A stretch of 63,500 bases of DNA from Prochlorococcus sp. AG-402-A08 (GCA_003279585.1 QCHH01000007.1:1-63500); one strand, 5' to 3'; counted from the stretch's first letter, positions 18,069-29,235 are shown. Made by a program: numbers and translations. The notes: generated by a model from the letters alone, not told the origin.

Positions 18069-18874
18069 GGCTTATAGAGCCAAAGAATCTGTCCATTTCC
18101 CTCCAACTCTAGGTTTAATGCATTTAAAAGATTGTTGATTAATTTCCCTCCTGGTAAAAAACCTAATAATTTCTTTTTGGTTTTGCCAAAAGTAATAGGT
18201 TTTGTTTTTTCATCTAGGTTTGCAATTTTTATAGCAAGTAATTTGGCATCATTTTCATCACCAATTTCATCTACCAGTCCAAATCCTTTAGCTTGCTCTC
18301 CAGTAAAAACTCGTCCATCGGCAAAACTCTTAACAACTTCTGGTGTTAAATTTCTTCCTTTTGAAACTGCTAATACAAATTGTTCGTAACTGCTATCAAT
18401 CAAAGATTGTAAGAGAGCTCTCTCTTCTATTGATAAAGGTCGATCAGGGGAAAGAATATCTTTATAAATTCCACTTTTTACAGTCTCGAATTTGATGCCA
18501 ACTTTTTCTAATAACTTAGATAGGTTGTTTCCTCTTAAAATTACACCAATAGAGCCTGTTATTGTTCCTGGGTTGGCAACAATCTTTTCAGCTCCTACTC
18601 CTATGTAAACACCGCCTGAAGCTGAGATATTGCCAAAACTAGCAACAACATGACAACCTTTCTCTCTTAGCCTCAAGAGAGCACTATGGATTTCTTGGCT
18701 ATCACCAACTGTTCCACCAGGGCTATCAATGCGTAGTAATAGAGCTGGAAACTCTCTTTCCTCAATTTGCTTTAATGCTTTTAGAACATTTTTTCGAGTT
18801 TCTGAATTGATAGGACCTTCAATACAGATTCGTGCCATCCTTTTTTTGGATTTTCGTCTCAAGGGCCAAATCAT
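18065..18874 (-). CDS. sppA: Signal peptide peptidase SppA (short form)
   Basis: SppA degrades cleaved signal peptides at the membrane using a Ser/Lys dyad. The 269-residue product carries RIDSPGGTVGDSQEIHSAL, the serine motif GNISASGGVYIGVGAEKIVA, and the lysine motif VKSGIYKDILSPDRPL. No strong TM anchor is visible at the N-terminus. It is followed by aroH with an ATGA overlap. Confidence 0.92.
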   Translation of the reverse strand: MIWPLRRKSKKRMARICIEGPINSETRKNVLKALKQIEEREFPALLLRIDSPGGTVGDSQEIHSALLRLREKGCHVVASFGNISASGGVYIGVGAEKIVANPGTITGSIGVILRGNNLSKLLEKVGIKFETVKSGIYKDILSPDRPLSIEERALLQSLIDSSYEQFVLAVSKGRNLTPEVVKSFADGRVFTGEQAKGFGLVDEIGDENDAKLLAIKIANLDEKTKPITFGKTKKKLLGFLPGGKLINNLLNALNLELEGNGQILWLYKP

Positions 18875-18927
18875 TCAAATTATGCATAACTCTATTGATC
18901 TTAAAAAGGAGATCGCTTTCTGACCTT

Positions 18928-19881
18928 ATGTTTGTCATTTGGAATTGGTTTTTGATGATTTTGCCGTTTGCTCTTTGGGGAACCTCAATGGCGGCGATGG
19001 CACCTTTGGTTAATGCAGCGGGACCTGAGATTGTAGCCTCTCTAAGGCTTTTGCCTGCTGGTCTAGTGGTTTTAGGTTCAGTACCTTTTTTGAAAAGGAG
19101 TTGGAATATTTCAAAAGATGATTTGGTGTGGTTTTTAGTATTTACTTTGATTGACGCAACTCTTTTTCAGATTTTTCTGGCTAAAGGGTTAATGGAAACG
19201 GGAGCAGGATTAGGTTCTGTTCTTATCGATTCTCAACCTTTGATGGTTGCTTTATTAGCAAGAATTTTGTTTGGAGATGCAATCAATCCAATTGGATGGA
19301 TTGGATTGGTGCTTGGCTTGGTCGGAATAATTTGTCTTGGAGTCCCTACTGAGCTGCTTGGGAATTGGTTTTTGCTTGGAAAATTTGATTCAGGCAGTAA
19401 TTTTTTAAGCCATGGAGAAGTATGGATGATATGTGCAGCGACCTCTATGGCGTTAGGAACGGTGCTAATTCGATTCGCCTGCAGAAACAGTGATCCTGTT
19501 GCCGTAACAGGATGGCACATGGTTTTAGGAAGTGTTCCTCTTCTCGCTTGGCATGTGTTTGATAAAAATTGGCCGTTAATTCCAGATTGGTCTGCTTTTG
19601 AATGGACTTTGATGTCTTATTCAAGTTTATTTGGTAGTGCATTGGCCTATGGATTATTTTTTTGGTTTGCAAGCCGCAAAGAATTAACAAGCTTTAGTAC
19701 CCTTGCATTTTTAACACCTGTCTTTGCCTTGATAACTGGCGGAATATGGCTGGGTGAGAGACTCTTCCTTCTCCAGTGGATTGGAGTGGTTTTGGTTTTA
19801 ATTTCAGTACTATTTGTTAGTCAGAGGAGAAGATTTTGGGGGGAAAAAAGCAATAGTGAATTAATAAAAGAGGCTAATTGA
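18928..19881 (+). CDS. EamA/DMT-family transporter
   Basis: The product of 317 residues from ATG at 18928 has about ten hydrophobic helices in two EamA repeats (FALWGTSMAAMAPLVNAAGP at the start; LTPVFALITGGIWLGERLFL near the end). Members export metabolites or drugs; the substrate is not predictable here. An open frame reaches back to 18832, but that part overlaps the divergent sppA start and is not family-like. AAAAGGAG at about 18904-18911 is a weak SD candidate. The next gene follows after one base. Confidence 0.85.
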   Translation: MFVIWNWFLMILPFALWGTSMAAMAPLVNAAGPEIVASLRLLPAGLVVLGSVPFLKRSWNISKDDLVWFLVFTLIDATLFQIFLAKGLMETGAGLGSVLIDSQPLMVALLARILFGDAINPIGWIGLVLGLVGIICLGVPTELLGNWFLLGKFDSGSNFLSHGEVWMICAATSMALGTVLIRFACRNSDPVAVTGWHMVLGSVPLLAWHVFDKNWPLIPDWSAFEWTLMSYSSLFGSALAYGLFFWFASRKELTSFSTLAFLTPVFALITGGIWLGERLFLLQWIGVVLVLISVLFVSQRRRFWGEKSNSELIKEAN

Positions 19882-19882
19882 A

Positions 19883-20992
19883 GTGATTAATAAGCAATTA
19901 AAACTTATTCTAGTAAGCACACCTATTGGTTATTTGGGAAGTGGCAAAGGTGGAGGAGTGGAACTTACTATTGTTTCGCTCATAAAAGGATTAATTTCAT
20001 TAGGCCATAAAATTATTTTAATTGCTCCAAAAGGATCAAAATTATCTTTTAAAAGTGAATTACTCGAAATAAGATTAATAGATGGAATTGATCAACCTAG
20101 TTGGCAACATCAGAAGAGAACAGATCCAGTTTTAATTCCCTCTAATAGCGTTTTACCAAAGTTATGGGAAGATGTAATTGACATAGCCAATGAATCCGAT
20201 GCAGTTATTAATTTTGCATATGATTGGCTCCCATTATGGTTAACAAAAACTCAAGCAATTAAAATATTTCATTTAATTAGTATGGGTTCTGAATCAATAA
20301 TAATGAAAGAAACTATTAGAGAAATAAGTCAATTATTTCCATTTCAGTTGGCTTTTCATACTAAAAGACAATCTAAAGATTATTCTTTAAAAAATGATCC
20401 AATTATTGTAGGCAATGGTTTTGATATAGATAATTATTTATTCAATGAAAATGAGAATGGACCATTAGGTTGGGCTGGAAGAATCGCGCCAGAGAAAGGT
20501 TTAGAAGATGCAGTAAAAGTTGCTAATCATTTAGATGAAAAATTATTAGTTTGGGGACTTTTAGAAGATAAAGAATATGCATCAAAGATTGAAAATACTT
20601 TCTCAAAAGAAATTGTTGAGTGGAGAGGATTTCTTCCAACGAATCAATTTCAGGAACAATTAGGACGATGTAGAGCGTTGATCAATACACCTAAATGGAA
20701 TGAAGCCTACGGTAACGTTATTGTTGAGGCAATGGCTTGTGGCGTTCCTGTGATTGCATACGATCTTGGAGGACCTGGGGAATTAATCGAAGATGGGTTC
20801 AATGGCTTTTTGGTTAAGCCCAATGATATTGAAGGATTGATAAAAGCAACAAAATCAATCTCAAAAATCAAAAGGAAAAATTGTAGGGATTGGTTTGAAA
20901 AAAAAGCCTCTAACAAAGTCTTTGCAGAGCGAGTCGAGAATTGGCTTAAAAAAGGCTTAAATAAAAAAATCTCTGGAGACTTTCGCTTTTAA
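19883..20992 (+). CDS. Glycosyltransferase, GT4-like
   Basis: The 369-residue product from GTG at 19883 has a Rossmann-type N-terminus with a glycine loop (GYLGSGKGGGVELTIVSLIK), a C-terminal nucleotide-sugar domain (GWAGRIAPEKGLEDA), and the GT4 motif EAYGNVIVEAMACGVPVIAY with GGPGELIEDGFNGFLV. The sugar and acceptor are unknown. It starts one base after the transporter gene stop, and its own stop abuts the next start, so the three genes look like one operon that probably builds an envelope glycan. Confidence 0.88.
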   Translation: MINKQLKLILVSTPIGYLGSGKGGGVELTIVSLIKGLISLGHKIILIAPKGSKLSFKSELLEIRLIDGIDQPSWQHQKRTDPVLIPSNSVLPKLWEDVIDIANESDAVINFAYDWLPLWLTKTQAIKIFHLISMGSESIIMKETIREISQLFPFQLAFHTKRQSKDYSLKNDPIIVGNGFDIDNYLFNENENGPLGWAGRIAPEKGLEDAVKVANHLDEKLLVWGLLEDKEYASKIENTFSKEIVEWRGFLPTNQFQEQLGRCRALINTPKWNEAYGNVIVEAMACGVPVIAYDLGGPGELIEDGFNGFLVKPNDIEGLIKATKSISKIKRKNCRDWFEKKASNKVFAERVENWLKKGLNKKISGDFRF

Positions 20993-22831
20993 TTGAAAAG
21001 TTTAACGAACTCTTTTTCACCAACTTTAAAACAAAGAAGGCGTGGTCTTCTTTGTATTTTATTTTTTGGATTGATAATTTTTGTTTGGCAATTAGGGACA
21101 ACAGGTTTAGTTGATGAAACACCACCTTTGTTTGCGGCAGCCAGTAGAGCAATGGCCGAAACGGGTAATTGGTTCACTCCTCAAGTAAATGGATTGCCTA
21201 GATTTGACAAGCCTCCTTTGGTTTATTGGTTGATGGGGCTGGGATTTTCAATGCCAGGGAACATCTCTTGGGATCCTTTAGGGACCTGGTCTGCCAGACT
21301 GCCTTCTGCATTATCAACAATTTGTTTAATGCTCGTTTTAGGGGACACAATGATGAAATATCCCCAGGAAGAAAATAATTTCAATAGAAGAACAGCAATT
21401 GTTACTTCGTTAGTATTTGCGTTGTCGCCTTTGGTAGTAATTTGGGGAAGAATTGCTGTAAGTGATGCACTTCTCTGTAGCACTCTAGGAATTTGCTTAC
21501 TGCTTAAATGGAGAAGATTCGCTAATCCAGAAGGAGAAGTTTGGTGGTTGTCTTGGATATTTTTGTCATTAGCAGTTTTAACTAAAGGCCCTGTCGCCTT
21601 GGTTTTATCAGGATTAACAATTTTATTTTTTGCCTTATTCCACAACAATGTTCTAAGAATTTTAAAAATATTGAGAGTACTGCCCGGGCTTTTTATTGTT
21701 TTTATTATTAGTTTCCCTTGGTATTTAATTGAATTATTAATAGAGGGAAAACCATTCTTAGATAGTTTTTTTGGGTATCATAATCTTCAAAGGTTTACCT
21801 CAGTAGTAAATTCTCATAGCGAGCCATGGTGGTTTTTTTTAATAGTATTATGTATAGCTTCTTTACCTCTTACGCCATTTTTATTGATAAGTATTTGGAA
21901 GAATTTTTACAATATATATAGATGGCCTGTAAGGCTTATTAAAAAACCAGAGAAGTCATTATTTGAGTTTTCATTTTTTTGGTTAATCGCTGTATTTTTC
22001 TTCTTTACTATTTCAGCTACCAAGCTTCCAAGCTATTGGCTTCCTGCTACTCCTGCCGCATCAGTTTTAATATCACTTTCCTTAACTAATCATGTTAAGG
22101 AGGAATTTTTAAAATCTTTGGCTTGGAAATTTACAATATTTTTATCAATACTCTTTTCCATATTTCTCTTCTCTTCAAAGCTGTGGATTCAGCTTCTTAA
22201 TGATCCTGAGATTCCCAATTTCTCGGAAGAATTAACCAATAGCTTTTTAATTGAAAGAGCTGGGTTCATTTTCATTTTAATCGCTGTTCTAGGGATCATA
22301 TTTTCCTCTAGAAAGATATATGGAAAATTATTAATTTTGCAAATCCCTATAGTTTTATCTCATTCTCTGATTGTGTTACCAACTTTTGATTTAGCAGATA
22401 GGTTAAGACAACTTCCCTTAAGACAAGCCTCAGAATTACTTTTAAATTCTCAAAATAGAAACGAGCCTCTAGTAATGGTAGGAGCTATGAAACCCTCAAT
22501 TCATTTTTATACTAATCAGGTTATTCTTTTTGAAGGTCGATCTAAAAATGCTTTTGTAAATGTTTCAGATCGACTTAAAAATGAGAAGCGAAGAGGCTGG
22601 AAAGGTTTGCCAATACATGGATCCAATGGCTCAGAAACAACTCTTTTACTTATTGATAAAAGATCAATGCAAAAATCTTATTGGCAAGGACTTAATCCAA
22701 AAGTTTTAGGTAATTTTGGTGTATATAGCGTTTGGAGACTTGATAGAGAAATTCTTGAAAGACGAGCTAACTTTTTGAAAAGAGAGGGTGTTATTTCTAC
22801 TTGGAAAAATCCTAGACCGGAAAGATTTTAA
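20993..22831 (+). CDS. Membrane glycosyltransferase, GT39/ArnT-like
   Basis: The 612-residue product from TTG at 20993 directly follows the previous stop. It has an N-terminal TM helix (GLLCILFFGLIIFVWQLG), then DETPPLFAAASRAMAETGNW and PRFDKPPLVYWLMGL, the loop with acidic residues found in polyprenyl-phosphate-sugar transferases such as ArnT and PMT. About ten further helices and a soluble C-terminus follow. Such enzymes transfer a lipid-linked sugar to lipid A or proteins on the outer side of the membrane; the acceptor here is unknown. Confidence 0.85.
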   Translation: MKSLTNSFSPTLKQRRRGLLCILFFGLIIFVWQLGTTGLVDETPPLFAAASRAMAETGNWFTPQVNGLPRFDKPPLVYWLMGLGFSMPGNISWDPLGTWSARLPSALSTICLMLVLGDTMMKYPQEENNFNRRTAIVTSLVFALSPLVVIWGRIAVSDALLCSTLGICLLLKWRRFANPEGEVWWLSWIFLSLAVLTKGPVALVLSGLTILFFALFHNNVLRILKILRVLPGLFIVFIISFPWYLIELLIEGKPFLDSFFGYHNLQRFTSVVNSHSEPWWFFLIVLCIASLPLTPFLLISIWKNFYNIYRWPVRLIKKPEKSLFEFSFFWLIAVFFFFTISATKLPSYWLPATPAASVLISLSLTNHVKEEFLKSLAWKFTIFLSILFSIFLFSSKLWIQLLNDPEIPNFSEELTNSFLIERAGFIFILIAVLGIIFSSRKIYGKLLILQIPIVLSHSLIVLPTFDLADRLRQLPLRQASELLLNSQNRNEPLVMVGAMKPSIHFYTNQVILFEGRSKNAFVNVSDRLKNEKRRGWKGLPIHGSNGSETTLLLIDKRSMQKSYWQGLNPKVLGNFGVYSVWRLDREILERRANFLKREGVISTWKNPRPERF

Positions 22832-22848
22832 AAAAAAATTTTCAAAAT

Positions 22849-23088
22849 CTATTGGATCGAATTTATTAAATCTTGTTTGCTACATTTTTCTGGGATCATA
22901 ACAATGCCCAAATCATCCTGAAGCCTCTCCAAATCAATCACCGAATCTTCAGTTATTGAGCTTATTACATCCTCAAGACTTGCCCCCATGTCATTTGCCA
23001 TCTCTATCAACATACGCAATGTCTCATCGTTTAAAGAAAGATTTACGTTTATAGAAACGTTTTGACCTGAGCAATTATTTGAGTTCAT
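22849..23088 (-). CDS. Small acidic hypothetical protein
   Basis: The 79-residue acidic product has an ISINVNLSLNDETLRMLIEM-like start (here VSINVNLSLNDETLRML) and ends CSKQDLINSIQ. It has no signal peptide or TM segment. The amphipathic LNDETLRMLIEMANDMG segment could be a helix of a ribbon-helix-helix or dimerisation fold, but I do not recognise a family. Confidence 0.6.
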   Translation of the reverse strand: MNSNNCSGQNVSINVNLSLNDETLRMLIEMANDMGASLEDVISSITEDSVIDLERLQDDLGIVMIPEKCSKQDLINSIQ

Positions 23089-23190
23089 AAAGAAAACATT
23101 AAGATATTGTCGGGCTGTTTTGGACTATTTCTTGAATAGCTTCAGAAAATGAATTTTTTAGGGATATTTATAATCTCATAAAAAATGAAC

Positions 23191-23225
23191 AAAAAAAATC
23201 TTCCTAAGTAATTACCTAGGAAGAT
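23191..23225 (-). terminator. Intrinsic terminator after flavodoxin
   Basis: On the minus strand ATCTTCCTA...TAGGAAGAT (23198-23225) forms a nearly perfect stem around TAATTA, followed by eight Ts. Confidence 0.85.
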
Positions 23226-23246
23226 ATGGCAATTTTTGTTTAAGGC

Positions 23247-23762
23247 TTAGAACATTTCTCCTTTTAATTTCTCAGCCCATCCTGAAAGTCTTTCATCAGT
23301 CATGTCTGATTCACTGTCTTCGTCAAGAGGTAATCCGCAGAACTCTTCTCCAACCACACTTTTTGATTCGTCAAAAGTGTAATCAGACTTTGCAGTGTAT
23401 CCAACCATTGAAGCACCTGCTTGCTGGAAGTACCTGTGCAGTTCTTCCATTGCATCACAATAGTTTTCGGTGTAAGTAGAAGAATCTCCTAGACCAAAAA
23501 TTGCGACTTTCTTACCACTGAGATCTAGTTCTCCTATGTCTTCAAGGATAGAGTCCCAAGCAGTTCCTGATCTCTCAGAGTCAGCACCGGTATTCCATGT
23601 AGGGATGCCACAAATAACCCCATCATGTCCAGCTAGTTCACTAAGGTCATCGACGTCTGAAATATCCTTTGGACCTTCAGCAGAGTCAAGTAAGCCGTGC
23701 AGCCTTTCCGCTATATCTTCGGTTTTACCTGTCGTTGTAGCGAAGTAGATTCCTACAGTCAT
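23247..23762 (-). CDS. isiB: Flavodoxin (long-chain)
   Basis: Flavodoxin is an FMN electron carrier that replaces ferredoxin at PSI when iron is scarce. From ATG at 23762 the product is 171 residues and starts MTVGIYFATTTGKTEDIAER, the phosphate-binding loop. It also has GIPTWNTGADSERSGTAWD and FGLGDSSTYTENYCDAMEEL for the isoalloxazine ring. The frame is open to 23867, but the 35 extra residues precede the invariant first beta strand and are rejected. A dyad upstream may be its regulatory site. Confidence 0.95.
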   Translation of the reverse strand: MTVGIYFATTTGKTEDIAERLHGLLDSAEGPKDISDVDDLSELAGHDGVICGIPTWNTGADSERSGTAWDSILEDIGELDLSGKKVAIFGLGDSSTYTENYCDAMEELHRYFQQAGASMVGYTAKSDYTFDESKSVVGEEFCGLPLDEDSESDMTDERLSGWAEKLKGEMF

Positions 23763-24183
23763 GGAGCAATTTAAAATCAAGAATATTTTAAAGCAGCTTT
23801 GCACATTTAGAGTGAATTTGGTTTTTTTTAAATTTTCTTGTCTATTAAATATTGATTTTTGATACATAAATAAGTCAATATTTATTGCTCTTCTCTCTTG
23901 AGAACTATTTTCTAAGATTATTGTTCGTTTAAATGGCGATTTTTAAATGTAGTGCTCAAATGGCTTTTAAAGGAAAAATCTTCAAAAGTATTAGAATAAA
24001 AGAGTAAATGCAGCAGATTTTTAATTAACTCAATACATAAAGATACAAAAATCATTTAAAAGGGTCATTATTAAAGATCTTTATCTGAAAACATTTATAT
24101 TCCTTGTATTAAAGCCTTTTAGGTACTTAGAAAATTTAAATTTTGCTAACTAGTTCTGTCTCTCCCTTATCAATTCATATGGT
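23763..24183. other. 421-base intergenic region upstream of flavodoxin
   Basis: I see no credible gene; the best ORF is 24 codons from ATG at about 23933. It holds the AT-rich dyads described separately and presumably the flavodoxin promoter. Confidence 0.5.
23846..23885. promoter_or_regulatory. AT-rich inverted repeats upstream of flavodoxin
   Basis: Two nested perfect dyads are seen: TAAATATTGA (23846-23855) with TCAATATTTA (23875-23884), and ATAAATA (23866-23872) with TATTTAT (23879-23885) around AGTCAA. They lie about 85-125 bases before the flavodoxin ATG. The inner one resembles the dyad between the iron genes piuC and idiA. A Fur-type operator is inferred; AT-rich dyads can occur by chance. 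Confidence 0.35.
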
Positions 24184-24618
24184 TTATAAGTTTGGTCCCA
24201 TCATTCCAAAGCCACTTTGAAGTCCGAATGAAATTAATACAAAACTACTGATTGCCAAACCAATCAAAACTGAAGTGTAAAGCCTATTAACTCCATAACC
24301 AGCTTCAACAGGATTGAAATCAGCCACTACAAATGATTTTTTACTGTATTTCCCTCTATCGCTAAGACCTATTGCGCCCATTGCTGTCTGAGGTGTAAGA
24401 GAGCTGCCTTCGTCATCAAGGAACCAAGGCTTGTTTGGACTATTGGTTTCAGCATCAGAGATACCTGAAGTTACTGAAGAAGCGCTATTAATTCGACTTG
24501 AATCTTCTCTGAAAAATCTTGGAAACATATATGTATGCCAGAGACCTATTACTCCAGCCCAAGCAATCATGCTTACTCCAGCTAATCCGAAGAGAATTTC
24601 TTTAAAACCGAATTCCAT
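24184..24618 (-). CDS. Membrane protein, two TM helices, unknown
   Basis: The 144-residue product has a TM helix near the N-terminus (EILFGLAGVSMIAWAGVIGL, followed by WHTYMFPRFFR), a Ser/Thr/Asp-rich soluble middle of about 75 residues (GISDAETNSPNKPWFLDDEG), and a second helix near the C-terminus (SVLIGLAISSFVLISFGL). It is divergent from the PsbF-like gene. The topology and neighbourhood suggest a thylakoid or photosystem-associated protein, but no family was recognised. Confidence 0.7.
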   Translation of the reverse strand: MEFGFKEILFGLAGVSMIAWAGVIGLWHTYMFPRFFREDSSRINSASSVTSGISDAETNSPNKPWFLDDEGSSLTPQTAMGAIGLSDRGKYSKKSFVVADFNPVEAGYGVNRLYTSVLIGLAISSFVLISFGLQSGFGMMGPNL

Positions 24619-24808
24619 AAATCAAATAAATTAATTTACGCCTTTTAGGGCAATGATTCCACCCTATCAGAAGTAAAGCGAGTCAACTTAGAGAGTTATC
24701 AAAGCTTCTAAAATCGGACCAATTTGTTACAGAATTCATAAGCTCAATCAATCAATCAGCCTTTTTGGCTCTCATATGCCAAGATTTATTGGATAAATAT
24801 ATAGATGG

Positions 24809-25102
24809 ATGATCAACCTCAAATTACTCTTGGTACTAACCCCAGTCATTTTTTCAGTTGCCTTTACTGATTATTGGTTGAGAAGATGGGGAGTATTTGT
24901 CTGGGATAATGGTCCTACTATTCAAAACCAGCAGGTTTGGGAAGACACAGCAATTGTTGCAGATAAAGGAAGACCAACAGATGGATACCCTGTATTTACT
25001 GTTAGGACTTTGGCAGTAAATGCTTTAGGAATTCCAACAGTGTTTTTCCTTGGGGCAATTTTTGCAATGCAATTTATCCGCCGCGGTGTGATAAACGCAT
25101 AA
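24809..25102 (+). CDS. PsbF-like membrane protein lacking the haem-ligand His
   Basis: The 97-residue product has two hydrophobic parts. Residues 4-19 ([16 protein letters not shown]) are followed by [14 protein letters not shown] and a polar loop. Residues 60-92 read [20 protein letters not shown] then [13 protein letters not shown], very close to cytochrome b559 beta (PsbF, typically YPIFTVRWLAVHTLAVP then FFLGAIAAMQFIQR). In PsbF the His in LAVH binds the haem; here Asn71 takes that position and the preceding Trp is Thr. It therefore looks like a PsbF paralogue with an added N-terminal helix and no haem ligation. True psbF belongs in a psbEFLJ operon, which is not in this window. Confidence 0.8.
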   Translation: MINLKLLLVLTPVIFSVAFTDYWLRRWGVFVWDNGPTIQNQQVWEDTAIVADKGRPTDGYPVFTVRTLAVNALGIPTVFFLGAIFAMQFIRRGVINA

Positions 25103-25143
25103 AAAATAACAGTTATCATAATTTCTTTTTAAAAATTAACTAT

Positions 25144-25176
25144 AAAAAAGACCTAATTAATATTGGGTCTTTTTTT
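25144..25176 (+). terminator. Intrinsic terminator after the PsbF-like gene
   Basis: AAAAGACC and GGTCTTTT arms flank an AT loop and are followed by a T run, about 40 bases after the PsbF-like stop. Confidence 0.85.
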
Positions 25177-25264
25177 AATGGTCTTTGTTACCAATAAATA
25201 TTAAATTATTTCTTTAATACAAAAATAATCAATTCATCTTATAATTATCGCAAATTTTAAGTTC

Positions 25265-25696
25265 TTGATGGATTCTGAAAATACCGTGGTTGATTTTCCA
25301 ACTGACCAAGAGCAAATAGCTTCAATCATTGAAGATGCATTCCCAAAGAAAAAGAGTGATAAAGATCTAGGGAATCCACAATCTGATGCTAATAGATTAG
25401 GGTCTAGAATCTTTTTCTTATGGGTTTGGCCAATTGTTGCGGTAAATAAAATTAGAAATTTATTTAGCAGAATGGATTTCGTGAAGCCTTATGAATCTGG
25501 TATTAATGATTCTTACGAGGTTAGTGATACTGAGACTGTTTATACAATGACCAAAGATGCTTTCGCCGGCAAAGGTGGAATGAAATTTATGGGAATTAGA
25601 TTTATGTCTATTTGGGTCTTCCCTATTGCAATAACAGGAGCTGTTATTGAGTTCCTATTCGTTGGACCACTTAAAGGTACCAATCCATTTGGTTAA
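25265..25696 (+). CDS. Membrane protein, unknown
   Basis: The 143-residue product starts MMDSENTVVDF; the second Met is an equally possible start. It has an acidic N-terminal third, then a hydrophobic stretch SRIFFLWVWPIVAVNKIRNL, a polar middle and a C-terminal helix FMSIWVFPIAITGAVIEFLF. The two hydrophobic parts share an [FW]-x-W-[VS]-[FW]-P-I-[AV] pattern (LWVWPIVAV, SIWVFPIAI), hinting at internal duplication. The gene lies among other small membrane genes. No function was recognised. Confidence 0.7.
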   Translation: MMDSENTVVDFPTDQEQIASIIEDAFPKKKSDKDLGNPQSDANRLGSRIFFLWVWPIVAVNKIRNLFSRMDFVKPYESGINDSYEVSDTETVYTMTKDAFAGKGGMKFMGIRFMSIWVFPIAITGAVIEFLFVGPLKGTNPFG

Positions 25697-25751
25697 AAGT
25701 TAATCCAACAATATTCTTCAATTTTAGAGATCTTGAAAATTAATTATATTT

Positions 25752-25913
25752 TCAGACGTTTCTAAATGGGAAAAAAGGAGTAACTTTTTTAGTTGGGTTA
25801 CTACTCGCAATAGCTTTGCCTCTAATGTACATGAATAGACCAAGTGTGATTATCATTACAGGTGGATGCAGAGCTAAAGATCTGCCAATAAGTTGAAGCT
25901 CTTCTCCTGACAT
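25752..25913 (-). CDS. Small single-TM protein, 53 residues
   Basis: ATG at 25913 to TGA at 25752 gives MSGEELQLIGRSLALHPPVM followed by ITLGLFMYIRGKAIA and a basic, Pro/Phe-containing tail ending FFPFRNV. One helix (about residues 17-30) follows an amphipathic start, a shape common among photosystem-accessory and other small thylakoid proteins. Codon use is normal for the genome and the frame is clean. No family was recognised. Confidence 0.6.
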   Translation of the reverse strand: MSGEELQLIGRSLALHPPVMIITLGLFMYIRGKAIASSNPTKKVTPFFPFRNV

Positions 25914-25989
25914 TTAATTAGATTAATTCTTGATCAACTATAGCTTGTAAAGAAGCTAAAAAAAAATAATTTAATATATATAAAAGAAT

Positions 25990-26268
25990 CTACTTATTAT
26001 TTTTTTTGTTATAACTAAGCTTTAAAATTAGAATCGAAAAATTAAAAATAAAGGTAACGACATTGGCAACTAGAATAGGAGTTGAATGAATTTTTAAACC
26101 GTAAATAATCCAACAAATAAGACCTGTTATAAACAGAATCAACATAATTAATGAAACATCATCAGCTGATTTTGTTTCCCATGTCTTATATAGCTGGGGT
26201 AAAAAAGCTATGGTGGTTAATAAAGCAGCTGAAAAACCAAATAAATCTATATAATTAAATTGATTCAT
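25990..26268 (-). CDS. SemiSWEET-type transporter
   Basis: The 92-residue product has three TM helices forming one MtN3/saliva (PQ-loop) bundle, with FLPQLYKTWETKSADDVSL in helix 1 holding the PQ motif and ICWIIYGLKIHSTPILVAN following. Bacterial SemiSWEETs dimerise to move sugars; the substrate is unknown here. Start MNQFNYIDLFGFSAALLTTI is usual for the family. Confidence 0.92.
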   Translation of the reverse strand: MNQFNYIDLFGFSAALLTTIAFLPQLYKTWETKSADDVSLIMLILFITGLICWIIYGLKIHSTPILVANVVTFIFNFSILILKLSYNKKNNK

Positions 26269-26362
26269 TTTTATTTAATAGAAATGATATAGATCAAAAC
26301 AATATAGTAATAAAAAATTAGTATATTATAGTTTTACCCTTTATTAATAGTATCAAAATCTT

Positions 26363-26629
26363 ATGAGTGATCAGTCTGATTTTAATGATGAAGTTTTAAA
26401 GGGTAAGTTGGAAACTTTATTAGATGGAGATAATGAGATTAAAAATTGGCATGAAGGCCTATTAATAAAATCACTTATCCTTTTGCCAATAATAATTTTC
26501 ATTGTGGGTTTATTTATTGTGAATAGACCCGAAAATATAACAGATATATTATTTATATTTCTTTACCCTTTAGCTCTAATATTGATTGGGTTGATACTTC
26601 TATTTGTTATGAGAAGCAAATTGAAGTAG
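26363..26629 (+). CDS. Small membrane protein, two TM helices
   Basis: The 88-residue product has an acidic N-terminus (MSDQSDFNDEVLKGKLETLL), then helices at about residues 35-53 (LILLPIIIFIVGLFIV) and 62-84 (DILFIFLYPLALILIGLILL). Not recognised. Confidence 0.65.
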   Translation: MSDQSDFNDEVLKGKLETLLDGDNEIKNWHEGLLIKSLILLPIIIFIVGLFIVNRPENITDILFIFLYPLALILIGLILLFVMRSKLK

Positions 26630-26727
26630 AAGATATTAATAGAATCTTTTACTTTAAATCTTGGTTGTCATGTAGCCAATAAGGTAAGTCCCACTGTAAG
26701 CTATTAGTAATTAAACATTAATATCCA

Positions 26728-26883
26728 ATGGCAGGCGGACCATTATTGCAACTTTGGGAAAACCTACTTCCATTTGCTAAGGATCTAAGAATTCGATTTG
26801 CAATAGCAATGCTAGGTAATATTTTAGCAATATTATTTATTTTCTCCTTATGCAAAATGTTTATTCCAGGATTGGAAGAGCAA

Positions 26884-26895
<12 letters not shown>
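26728..26895 (+). CDS. Small single-TM protein, 55 residues
   Basis: ATG at 26728 to TGA at 26893-26895. The product begins MAGGPLLQLWENLLPFAKDL, then RIRFAIAMLGNILAILFIFS forms one helix, and the end is MFIPGLEEQLFS. The 3' end overlaps the convergent methyltransferase gene by 12 bases. The regular amphipathic start, helix and clean frame favour a real gene. Family unknown. Confidence 0.6.

Positions 26896-29235
<2,340 letters not shown>

Noticed and set aside
23763-24183. 24-codon ORF from ATG at about 23933
   Set aside because: Short, Lys-rich, AT-driven and without SD or conserved features.
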